From the NCBI RefSeq assembly GCF_019443405.1, contig NZ_CP080376.1, positions 2,170,001 through 2,234,000 of the forward strand: 64,000 bases of DNA. Direction: 5' to 3'. Position 1 is the stretch's first letter. Each line of letters opens with the position of its first letter. The translations under genes were made by a program, and so were the position numbers. Shown here in pieces: positions 56,670 to 64,000 of the stretch. Below the pieces are notes generated by a model. That model was given only the letters and a program-made list of their open reading frames with translations, was not told where the DNA came from and searched no databases. Origin of the DNA: Brevundimonas sp. PAMC22021 (GTDB lineage: Bacteria; Pseudomonadota; Alphaproteobacteria; Caulobacterales; Caulobacteraceae).

Positions 56670-58877
56670 CTAGCCCGCGATCTGGCCGAAGTCGGCGACC
56701 CGACCCATCACGTTGCGCACCTGGCCCAGCAGCTTCAGCCGGTTGTCGCGCTCGGCCGCCACGTCCGAGTTGACCATGACCTGATCGAAGAAGGCGTCCA
56801 CCGGCGCCCGCAGCCGCGCCAGCGCCGTCATGGCGGCGGCGAAGTCCTCGCCGTCCAGCGCGAGGTCCACCGCCGTCCGCGCCGCCCCGACCGCAAAAGC
56901 CAGCGTCGTCTCCGCCTCGGGCTGGCCGGGCAGGCCCGTCTGCACCATGCCGGTCGGGAGCTCGCCTTTCTTGGCCTCGGCCCGCAGGATGTTGGTCGCC
57001 CGCTTGTAGCCCGCCAACAGGTTCGCCCCGTCGTCCGTCGCCAGAAACGCCGACAGCGCCTCAACGCGCCGCACAATGCGGACGAGGTCATCGTCGCCCA
57101 GCGCGAACACGGCATCCACCAGGTCGTGACGCTGGCCCTGATCGCGGAGGAGGACTTTCAGGCGATCGAGGATGAATAAGCCCAAGTCAGTCCAGTAGGA
57201 ATGCTCCCACTCGACTGGTGCAACATCGTTGACAGTCGATCTCTCTAGCGCTTGCCGCGCCTTATCCGCCACAGTGACCAGACCATCTTCGTTCGGTGTA
57301 ACGGTAAAGCCGAAAGCCGCCATGGACGCGGCTAGGTTGGGAATGATGCTGCCCGCACGGCCAAGAAGCTGAGCAGATAAGCGCCGGCCCTGATGTACGA
57401 ACAGGCGGTTTAGCGGCAACCGCAGTTCGGCTGTCAGGACTTGGCGTGCAACGCCTAAGGCTGCACGACGTAGCGCGAACGGATCCTTAGACCCCGTAGG
57501 CTTCTCAGAGATGTACCAGAAGCTGACCAAGGTATCGATTTTGTCGGCAAGGGCCACCGCCACCGTCACCGGCGCCGTCGGCACCGTGTCGTTCGGCCCC
57601 TGCGGCTTGTAGTGGTCGCGCACGGCGTCGGCGATGGCGTCTGGCTGCCCGGCTAGGCGCGCGTAGTAGCCGCCCATGATCCCCTGCAGTTCCGGGAACT
57701 CGCCCACCATGCCAGAGGCCAGGTCCGCCTTGGCCAGACGCGCCGCCGTCTCGGCCTGATCCGGATCGGCGCCGACCAGCGGCGCAATCTCGCGCGCCAG
57801 GGCCGCGATCCGCTCCACCCGTTCGGCCAGGGTTCCCAGCTTGGCGTGGAAGGTCACGCCCTCCAGCTTCTTCGACCAGGCGTCGAAACCGACCTTCTGG
57901 TCCTCGTCCCAGAAGAAGCGGGCGTCGTTCAGCCGCGCCGACAGCACCCGCGCATTGCCTGCCGCCAAGGCTCGCCCGCCGTCCGACGCCTCGACATTGG
58001 CCACCACCACGAAGTGCGGCGCGAGACCTTCGCGCGCCGGATCGCGCACGGCGAAATACTTCTGGTGCACCTTCATCGACAGGCGCACCACCTCGGGCGG
58101 CAGCGACAGGAACTGCGGGTCCATGTCGCCCAGGATCGGCGTCGGCCATTCGGCCAGGCCCGCCACCTCGTCCAGCAGGCCGTCATCATCGACCAGGCTC
58201 AGCCCCCGCGCCGCGCAGACGGCCTTGGCCTGTTCAAGGATACGCAAGCGTCGATCCGCCGCGTCCAGCAGCACGTATTCGGCCTCCAGCTTCCGGCGAT
58301 AGCTGGCGAAGTCGCTGGCCGCGAACGGCGCGCCCGAGCCCAGGAAGCGGTGGCCCTCGGTCACGGCGTCCGAGCGGATGCCCTCGACTTCGAACGGGAC
58401 CACCGCCCCGTCGAAGATGCACAGGATGCGCTTGATCGGCCGCACCCAGCGCAGGGTTCCCGTTCCCCACCGCATCGACTTGGGCCAGGGAAAGTTGCGC
58501 ACCACCGCATCGACCATCTCGGCCACGACTTCGGGCGTGCTGCGTCCCTGTTGGCTGATCTGCGCGAACCAGACCCCGTCGCGCTCGACCAGCTGACCGG
58601 CCGTCAGGCCGGTCTTGCGCAGGAAGCCGTCCAGCGCCTGCTGCGGCGCGGAGGTCTTGGGTCCCTTCAGCTCCTCGTTGCGGTCCGGCGTCGCCGCCGG
58701 CAGGCCGTCGATCACCAGCGTCAGCCGGCGCGGCCCCGCATAGGTCGTAAGCGCCTCCCACGTCAGGCCGGCCGCGCGCAGTCGCTCGGACGCCATCCGC
58801 TCCAGGTCGCGCGCCGCGCCTTGTTGCATGCGCGCGGGGATCTCTTCCGAGAAGATTTCAAGCAGAAGTTCGGGCAT
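56670..58877 (-). CDS. glyS: Glycyl-tRNA synthetase, beta subunit
   Basis: 735 residues, slightly longer than usual. Domains of the bacterial beta subunit are complete: LLLEIFSEEIPARMQQGAARD at the N-terminus, GVWFAQISQQG, FLSLPPEVVRLSMKVHQKYF, and the core KPTGSKDPFALRRAALGVAR. With GlyQ it charges tRNA-Gly. Codons between about 57165 and 57545 use TTA, AGA, GTT, GCA and CCA, unlike the rest of the gene, although the protein remains intact. The start overlaps the glyQ stop by one base. Confidence 0.96.
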   Translation of the reverse strand: MPELLLEIFSEEIPARMQQGAARDLERMASERLRAAGLTWEALTTYAGPRRLTLVIDGLPAATPDRNEELKGPKTSAPQQALDGFLRKTGLTAGQLVERDGVWFAQISQQGRSTPEVVAEMVDAVVRNFPWPKSMRWGTGTLRWVRPIKRILCIFDGAVVPFEVEGIRSDAVTEGHRFLGSGAPFAASDFASYRRKLEAEYVLLDAADRRLRILEQAKAVCAARGLSLVDDDGLLDEVAGLAEWPTPILGDMDPQFLSLPPEVVRLSMKVHQKYFAVRDPAREGLAPHFVVVANVEASDGGRALAAGNARVLSARLNDARFFWDEDQKVGFDAWSKKLEGVTFHAKLGTLAERVERIAALAREIAPLVGADPDQAETAARLAKADLASGMVGEFPELQGIMGGYYARLAGQPDAIADAVRDHYKPQGPNDTVPTAPVTVAVALADKIDTLVSFWYISEKPTGSKDPFALRRAALGVARQVLTAELRLPLNRLFVHQGRRLSAQLLGRAGSIIPNLAASMAAFGFTVTPNEDGLVTVADKARQALERSTVNDVAPVEWEHSYWTDLGLFILDRLKVLLRDQGQRHDLVDAVFALGDDDLVRIVRRVEALSAFLATDDGANLLAGYKRATNILRAEAKKGELPTGMVQTGLPGQPEAETTLAFAVGAARTAVDLALDGEDFAAAMTALARLRAPVDAFFDQVMVNSDVAAERDNRLKLLGQVRNVMGRVADFGQIAG

Positions 58878-59770
58878 CAGGCGCTCGCGCGTTCAGATTC
58901 AACCTGGGCGAGGGCGCAGGCTTTGCACAGGTCGCGAATGCGGCCGATGTAGCTTTGCCGCTCCGCCACCGCGATGGCCCCGCGCGCGTCCATCAGGTTG
59001 AACAGGTGCGAGGCCTTCAACACCTGATCGTACGCCGGCAGCACCAGCGCCTGACCCTGCGGCCCCGTCATGGCGAGCAGCCGCCTGCTCTCGGCCTCCA
59101 TGTCCTCGAACCGGCGCTTCAGCCCATCGACGTCATAGCCGTGGAAGTTCGCCTCCGACTGCTGGCGCTCGTTCTCCAGGAACACCTCGCCGTAGGTGGT
59201 CCCTTCCTTGGTGAACTTCAGGTCGTAGACGTTGTCCACGCCCTGCACATACATGGCCAGGCGCTCGAGCCCATAGGTCAGCTCGCCCGAGACTACGTCC
59301 ACCTCGATGCCGCCGACGCCCTGGAAATAGGTGAACTGCGTCACTTCCATCCCGTCGCACCACACCTCCCAGCCCAGACCCCAGGCCCCCACCGTCGGGT
59401 TCTCCCAGTCGTCCTCGACAAAGCGGATGTCGTGCAGCTTGGGATCGATCCCGATCGCCTCCAACGAGCCGAGATACAGCGCCTGCAGATTGTCCGGGTT
59501 CGGCTTCAGGATGACTTGATACTGGTAGTAATGCTGCAGCCGGTTGGGGTTTTCGCCATAGCGGCCATCGCCGGGGCGGCGGCTGGGCTGGACATAGGCG
59601 GCCTTCCAGGGCTTGGAGCCCAGCGCGCGCAGCACGGTCGCCGGGTGCAGGGTGCCCGCCCCCACCTCGATGTCGTACGGCTGCAGGATGGCGCAGCCCT
59701 GGTCGCCCCAATAGCGGTGAAGCGTCAGGATCAGGTCCTGAAACGCGAGCGGTTCGGCGGGAGCGGTCAA
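58877..59770 (-). CDS. glyQ: Glycyl-tRNA synthetase, alpha subunit
   Basis: 297 residues. The catalytic class II subunit: [57 protein letters not shown] block ([17 protein letters not shown]), and [20 protein letters not shown]. Start is TTG at 59770, the only family-like position in frame; its ribosome-binding site is weak. Coupled to glyS by a one-base overlap. Confidence 0.95.
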   Translation of the reverse strand: MTAPAEPLAFQDLILTLHRYWGDQGCAILQPYDIEVGAGTLHPATVLRALGSKPWKAAYVQPSRRPGDGRYGENPNRLQHYYQYQVILKPNPDNLQALYLGSLEAIGIDPKLHDIRFVEDDWENPTVGAWGLGWEVWCDGMEVTQFTYFQGVGGIEVDVVSGELTYGLERLAMYVQGVDNVYDLKFTKEGTTYGEVFLENERQQSEANFHGYDVDGLKRRFEDMEAESRRLLAMTGPQGQALVLPAYDQVLKASHLFNLMDARGAIAVAERQSYIGRIRDLCKACALAQVESERASA

Positions 59771-59788
59771 GGCGTGTCCGGGAGGTGC

Positions 59789-59822
59789 AAAAAAGACGGC
59801 GGACCATAGGGCCCGCCGCCTT
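59789..59822 (-). terminator. Intrinsic terminator downstream of the Pro/Asp-rich gene
   Basis: On the minus strand AAGGCGGCGG (59813-59822) pairs with CCGCCGTCTT (59793-59802), one mismatch, and is followed by a run of T. It lies 34 bases after the 59856 stop and directly ahead of glyQ, so it isolates glyQS from the gene upstream. Confidence 0.8.
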
Positions 59823-59855
59823 CATCATCAACACGCCTCCGGATGGAGGGCCGGC

Positions 59856-60365
59856 TTAGGCGCTGGGCGGCGTGGTGTCGCCTTCCGGTTCGCCATCCGC
59901 CGGATCGGGGGCGGAGGTCGGCGAGGTCGTGGCTGGGTCGCCGTCCGCATCGTCGTCGGCGTCCGGATCGACCTGGCCGTCCGTCGGGTTGGAGACCGGC
60001 GGCGAGGCGGTGGTGGTCACGTCGTCCGTCGGCTGTCCGTTCGGGGCGGTATAGGGCGGCGTCTCGCTGCCCGGCTGGCCCGGAGCGGCCGGCGGCGGCG
60101 TCACTTCCGGATCGGTCGGCGACGGCTGGGCGTCATCGTCGGCGTCGTCCGTCGGATCGGTCGGCTGCGTCCACTGGTTCGGCTGGGCGGGCGCGGGCGT
60201 CGGGCTGATGTCCGGCTGGTCCAGCGGCGTGGTCGACTGGGTGTTGGGCGTGGTCTGCTCGCCGGCCGGCGGGCTGGCCGGTGCGGTCTGGTCCTGGGCT
60301 AGGGCGGCGGGGGCGATCAGCAGGGCGGCGGCGGTGGTCGCGGCCAGGATTTGCTTGCGGGTCAT
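59856..60365 (-). CDS. Secreted Pro/Thr/Asp-rich low-complexity protein
   Basis: 169 residues from ATG at 60365, with GAAAGGA ahead. Signal peptide MTRKQILAATTAAALLIAPA, cleaved near ALAQ. The mature part is almost wholly Pro, Thr, Asp, Gln, Gly and Ser (for example DPTDDADDDAQPSPTDP), with no cysteine, no aromatic core and strong negative charge. It is probably disordered and could be a surface linker or calcium binder; no family was recognised. Confidence 0.72.
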   Translation of the reverse strand: MTRKQILAATTAAALLIAPAALAQDQTAPASPPAGEQTTPNTQSTTPLDQPDISPTPAPAQPNQWTQPTDPTDDADDDAQPSPTDPEVTPPPAAPGQPGSETPPYTAPNGQPTDDVTTTASPPVSNPTDGQVDPDADDDADGDPATTSPTSAPDPADGEPEGDTTPPSA

Positions 60366-60563
60366 AAAGGCATCCTTTCGGTTGACGGGAGGCCGCATCG
60401 GGGGAGCCGCGGCCTGTTCCACCTTGGGGAACTGCCGGACTCAAGGCCTCAGGATCGGCCGGGTTCCAGGATCGTGAAACGATTTGAAACACTCGTGATG
60501 ATCATGGCGTAGCGGTGTTCGCATCGCCTCAACCTGCACCGAAAAGCCGACAAATCGCCGGAT

Positions 60564-61436
60564 TCAGACGGCCTCGGCATTCAGAAGGCCCGCTTCGGTC
60601 CACCAGGCCGGATGACTAACGCAAAGCCATTGCGCCGCGCGCTCGGCGTCCTCGGCGGTGTCAAACAGGCCGAACACGGTGGCGCCTGAGCCCGACATCC
60701 GCGCCAGGCGCACGTTCGGCGCCGCCCGCATCGCTTCGAGCGCCTGGCCGGTCCCCGACGTCAACGACAAGGCCGGCGCCTCCAGGTCATTGCGCTGGCG
60801 AGCCAGCCAGTCGATCACGGCGCTTCGGCTCCAGTCGTCCGGCGCAGCCGGCCGATCCGCCTCAGCCGCCGGGTTCGCGTCATAGGCGCGGTAGACCGCG
60901 CCCGTCGGCGACGGCAGGCGCGGGTTCAGCAGCACCACGGGCAGGGACGGCAGGCGCGGCTCGTCCGTCAGCGCCTCTCCCCGGCCGCCGGCCCAGGCCG
61001 TGCGCGCGCGCAGGCACATCGGCCCGTCGGCGCCGACCACGTCCGCGATCCGCTCCAGCCTCGTCTCGTTCATGTTTAGCGACAGCACCCGCGCCGCCAG
61101 CCGCAGGGCCGCGCCCGCGTCCGACGACCCGCCGCCCAGCCCGGCCGCGATCGGCAGTCGCTTGTCCAGAACGATGCGCAGGGGCGGCTCTCCGACGCCA
61201 GCCGCCTCACCCAGCGCCCGCACCGCGCGCACGATCAGGTTGTCGTCGCCCGCCAGCCCCTCGGCGAACGGCCCGGCAACCTCCAGCGTCAGCCGGTTCG
61301 ACGGCTCCACCGTCACCCCATCGCCGATGTCGGCGAAGGCGACCAGGCTTTCCAGCGGATGATAGCCGGCCGCGTCCACCGGTCCCACATGCAGGAACAG
61401 GTTGATCTTGGCCGGCGCCAGGGCGGTCAGGCGCAT
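60564..61436 (-). CDS. ispE: 4-diphosphocytidyl-2-C-methyl-D-erythritol kinase
   Basis: 290 residues of the GHMP kinase family. APAKINLFLHVG near the N-terminus and the ATP-binding loop GLGGGSSDAGAALR (99-112) with a C-terminal RLARMSGSGATVFGLF. IspE phosphorylates CDP-ME in the MEP isoprenoid pathway. The stop is followed by a 198-base gap before the Pro/Asp-rich gene that shows no recognised element. The start is 14 bases after the TPR gene stop. Confidence 0.95.
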   Translation of the reverse strand: MRLTALAPAKINLFLHVGPVDAAGYHPLESLVAFADIGDGVTVEPSNRLTLEVAGPFAEGLAGDDNLIVRAVRALGEAAGVGEPPLRIVLDKRLPIAAGLGGGSSDAGAALRLAARVLSLNMNETRLERIADVVGADGPMCLRARTAWAGGRGEALTDEPRLPSLPVVLLNPRLPSPTGAVYRAYDANPAAEADRPAAPDDWSRSAVIDWLARQRNDLEAPALSLTSGTGQALEAMRAAPNVRLARMSGSGATVFGLFDTAEDAERAAQWLCVSHPAWWTEAGLLNAEAV

Positions 61437-61450
61437 CGATCCGCCGACGA

Positions 61451-63319
61451 CTACTGCGACACGCCCACCGACATGGCGGACCCGTCAGGCAATCCGCGCT
61501 CCAGCTTGACCTCGACGCCGGCGCGACGTTCGTCCTCGGGCTCTAGCGTCAGCACGCGTTCCCACTGCCATTCCGCCTCGCGCTGGCGCCCGACGCGCCA
61601 ATAGGCGTCGCCAAGATGATCCACGATCTCGGCGTTGGCCGGCTCCTTGGCCACCGCCTGCTCGAGCGTGGCGACCGCCTCGTCGAACCGGCCCTGGCGG
61701 AATTGGGCCCAGCCCAGCGAGTCCTGAATGTTGCCGTTGCGGGGATCGGCGGCGTGGGCGCGCGCGATCAGGGCGGCCCCCTCCTCGACCCGCAAGCCCT
61801 TGTCGACCCACAGATAGCCCAGGTAGTTCAGCATATTGGCGTCGTTCGGCGCGGCCTGCAGCGCGGCCCACAGCTCAGCCTCCGCTTCCGGGATGCGCCC
61901 CAGCGACTCATAGGCCGCGCCCCGGATGAAGTGCACCTGCGCGCCCTGCTCGGCCGTGTTCAGCACCGGACCGTTCAGGATGGCCAGCGCCTCGTCATAG
62001 CGTTCGGCCTGGGCCAGCTGCCCAGCCAGCACCAGGGCGATGCGGGGATCGGACGGCGCGGCGGCGGCGGCGCGACGCAGCTCTTCCAGCGCGTCCTCGG
62101 GCCGGCCGTCCTCGTCCAGCGAGATGGCCAGCTGGGTCCGGGCGTTGGCGTACAGAACCGGGTCTTCGGTCCCGACCTGCGACCAGGCGGTGCGCGCCTG
62201 ATCCTTCAGGCCCGCCCGCGTCAGGACCTGCGCCAGCCGCGTCTCGCCCTGCGCATCGCGGTGCAGGTTCAGCGCCAGCCGCAGATAGACGGCGGCGAAC
62301 TCGTGCCCGCCTTCGGCCGAGGCCTGCGCCGCCGCGGCCGACAGGGCTTCGGCCGCACCTTCCATCAGGGTCGGCATAGCGGGCGCACGCCCCCTTGCCT
62401 CGACCCGCTCCAGCGCCCGGGCGAGCGGGAGGTCCAGCTCGTTGGCCCGGGCCGCCGTTTCATACAGGGCGCGCGCCTCATCGCGCCGGCCGCGCCGTTC
62501 CAGGAACTCGCCATAGGGACGGCGGAACACCGGGCCGGTGATGGCGCCCTCGGTCAGGGATTTCAGTTCGGCCTCGGCGTCCTCGTAGCGACGACGGCGC
62601 TCCAGCAGCAGCGCGCGGTTCTGGCGCACAAAGGCGGTGGTCGCCGGATCCGCCCCTTCCGGCGGCGGGACCAGGGCGCGTTCCCAGTCGTCGGCCGCCG
62701 CCGCGATCCACGGCGAGATCAGCAGCGCCGCACGCGCATGCGGCGAGGCGATCGGCTCGGCGGCGAGACTGGCGTTGGCCGCGCGGGCGTCGCCTCCCGC
62801 AAAGGTCTGCACCACCTGCACCAGCCGGCCGCCCTGGACCATGGCGGGCGAGCCTTCGCTCGGCGCGACGCTGGCGGCCACGCCGAGGTCCCCGGTCAGC
62901 AGGGCCGAGGTAAAGGCCTGTTCGCGCACCCGGGGCTGTTCGGGCACAAGCGCATTGGCTTCTGCGAGGTAGCGCGCGCCGAGTTCCCCCTCTCCGTCCA
63001 CCACCGCCGCCTTGCCGGCCAGATACAGGCCATAGGCGCTGCGATCCGCCGCATCGGTCGGCGCCGGCGCCCACTCGGCCGGGAGGGCGGGCTCGGCCGG
63101 CGTCGCCTCCGCATCCTCGCTCTCCGCATCGGGATCGGGCGCGGGCGCGTCGTCCGGCGTGTTGTCCGGCGTCGGCTCCTCGCCAGAGGCGGGATTTTCG
63201 GCGGGCGGGGTCTCGATCGGAGGCGTCTGGACGGGCGCCGGCTCCTGCGCCCCTGCGCCTGTCGCGGCCAGCGACAGCAGAAGGGCGGAACACAACAGGC
63301 GGGCGCGAAGGGTCGACAT
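61451..63319 (-). CDS. TPR-repeat secreted protein
   Basis: 622 residues from ATG at 63319. Signal peptide STLRARLLCSALLLSLAAT, then a Pro/Glu/Asp-rich stretch of about 60 residues. TPR repeats run to the C-terminus (for example AYESLGRIPEAEAELWAALQ, DSLGWAQFRQGRFDEAVATL, DHLGDAYWRVGRQREAEWQW). The frame extends to 63838 over the ETF-QO gene and is not used there. A TPR protein ahead of ispE is common in alphaproteobacteria; its function is unknown. Confidence 0.88.
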   Translation of the reverse strand: MSTLRARLLCSALLLSLAATGAGAQEPAPVQTPPIETPPAENPASGEEPTPDNTPDDAPAPDPDAESEDAEATPAEPALPAEWAPAPTDAADRSAYGLYLAGKAAVVDGEGELGARYLAEANALVPEQPRVREQAFTSALLTGDLGVAASVAPSEGSPAMVQGGRLVQVVQTFAGGDARAANASLAAEPIASPHARAALLISPWIAAAADDWERALVPPPEGADPATTAFVRQNRALLLERRRRYEDAEAELKSLTEGAITGPVFRRPYGEFLERRGRRDEARALYETAARANELDLPLARALERVEARGRAPAMPTLMEGAAEALSAAAAQASAEGGHEFAAVYLRLALNLHRDAQGETRLAQVLTRAGLKDQARTAWSQVGTEDPVLYANARTQLAISLDEDGRPEDALEELRRAAAAAPSDPRIALVLAGQLAQAERYDEALAILNGPVLNTAEQGAQVHFIRGAAYESLGRIPEAEAELWAALQAAPNDANMLNYLGYLWVDKGLRVEEGAALIARAHAADPRNGNIQDSLGWAQFRQGRFDEAVATLEQAVAKEPANAEIVDHLGDAYWRVGRQREAEWQWERVLTLEPEDERRAGVEVKLERGLPDGSAMSVGVSQ

Positions 63320-63390
63320 GCGCGGACCCTTCACGTTTTGCCCGGCCGCCGCAAGGGCCGCCGCACGGCCGGCCTCACATGTTCGGAGAG

Positions 63391-64000
63391 TTACATGTTC
63401 GGATAGTTCGGGCCGCCGCCGCCCTCCGGCGTGGTCCAGACGATATTCTGCGACGGATCCTTGATGTCGCAGGTTTTGCAGTGGACGCAGTTCTGGGCGT
63501 TGATGACGAAGCGCGGATCGGCCTTGTTGGCCTCGTCCTGATAGACGACCTCGTACACCCCGGCGGGGCAGTACAGGCGCGCGGGCTCTCCGTATTTCGG
63601 CAGGTTGATCCGGATCGGGATCGACGGATCGATCAGCTTCAGGTGCGCCGGCTGCTCCTCCGCGTGATTGGTGTTGGAGATGAACACGCTGGACAGCTTG
63701 TCGAAGCTGAGGACGCCATCCGGCTTGGGGTAGGCGATGGGCTTGTGCCTGGACGCCTCTTCCGTCGCCGCCGCGTCGGTCTTGCCGTGCTTGAGCGTGC
63801 CCAGCGGCGACCAACCGCCGGTCAGGTGGTTGATCCACATGTCGGCCATGCCGATCGCCCCGCCCATCATGGTGCCGAACCTGGACAGGATCGGCTTGGC
63901 GTTCCGGACGATCTTCAGCTCGCGCGCGACCCAGCTGCTTTCGTAGGCCGTCTGGTAGGCCTCCAGCCGGTCGCCCTCGCGCCCGGCCACGACGGCGTCA
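63391..64000 (-). CDS. Electron-transfer flavoprotein:ubiquinone oxidoreductase, C-terminal part (partial)
   Basis: About 200 residues are visible and the frame runs off the right edge. The C-terminal 4Fe-4S ferredoxin-like domain is clear: YCPAGVYEV, then CVHCKTCDIKDPSQNI and WTTPEGGGGPNYPNM. Upstream are KPILSRFGTMMGGAIGMADM and WSPLGTLKHGKTD, as in ETF-QO. This inner-membrane enzyme passes electrons from ETF, fed by acyl-CoA dehydrogenases, to ubiquinone. It fits with the propionyl-CoA operon in the same window, though not linked to it. Confidence 0.93.
   Translation of the reverse strand, partial: DAVVAGREGDRLEAYQTAYESSWVARELKIVRNAKPILSRFGTMMGGAIGMADMWINHLTGGWSPLGTLKHGKTDAAATEEASRHKPIAYPKPDGVLSFDKLSSVFISNTNHAEEQPAHLKLIDPSIPIRINLPKYGEPARLYCPAGVYEVVYQDEANKADPRFVINAQNCVHCKTCDIKDPSQNIVWTTPEGGGGPNYPNM

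Overview
The window looks like chromosome of a high-GC alphaproteobacterium of the order Caulobacterales; Brevundimonas is my best guess, from overall protein character, not a database match. Supporting signs are strong G/C third-position bias, a Caulobacter-like set of flagellar early genes with CtrA-type half sites, the Tol-Pal order tolQ-tolR-tolA-tolB-pal-cpoB followed by tilS-ftsH, and Wza/Wzc-type polysaccharide export genes. Most of the window is core genome. No rRNA, CRISPR array, insertion sequence or prophage was seen, and no gene-free stretch exceeds about 215 bases.

Layout. 1-5.7 kb (minus): DNA repair and replication genes (possible rmuC start, recR, ybaB, dnaX), then the LPS transport genes lptB-lptA-lptC and a short ribonuclease D. 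5.8 kb: tRNA-Leu(CAG) with its own terminator. 6.1-11.1 kb: polysaccharide module (GT26 glycosyltransferase, Wzc-like tyrosine autokinase, beta-barrel outer membrane protein, Wza-like export protein). 11.1-17 kb: a large TPR protein, HU, fliP-fliO facing flgB-flgC-fliE across a control region with CtrA-like boxes. 17-21.8 kb: small transporters, DUF983, thiD, folP, YdeI-like protein. 21.8-31.9 kb (minus): ftsH, tilS, cpoB, DUF3667, pal, tolB, DUF1622, tolA, tolR, tolQ. 32-34 kb: ubiA and a DUF3298-like lipoprotein.

34.1-43.6 kb (minus) is a complete propionyl-CoA to succinyl-CoA operon: pccB, pccA, a thiolase, the two methylmalonyl-CoA mutase subunits and the epimerase, nearly all coupled by 4-base overlaps or very short gaps. 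It is interrupted between pccB and pccA by an AT-rich Fic/Doc-family gene (41298-42035) that is clearly foreign to its surroundings. This is the best candidate for something unusual here, because its C-terminal half resembles a HicA-like RNA-binding fold.

43.8-56.5 kb is mixed: an MFS exporter with an extra C-terminal domain, stress and envelope proteins, dusA, a TauE exporter, a 3D-domain protein, a DEAD-box helicase, a tiny flagellar-rod-like protein, and an HxlR regulator divergent from a five-gene cluster of VOC, SRPBCC and DUF1428 proteins. 56.7-64 kb (minus): glyS-glyQ, a Pro/Asp-rich secreted protein, ispE, a TPR protein and the C-terminus of electron-transfer flavoprotein ubiquinone oxidoreductase, cut by the window edge.

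Other structural points are three paired inverted repeats (15.2, 34.0 and 56.5 kb), one of which lies inside the fliP reading frame; a codon-usage patch inside glyS; and four 12-bp tandem repeats across a stop codon at 19.94 kb. All functional names rest on reading motifs by eye.
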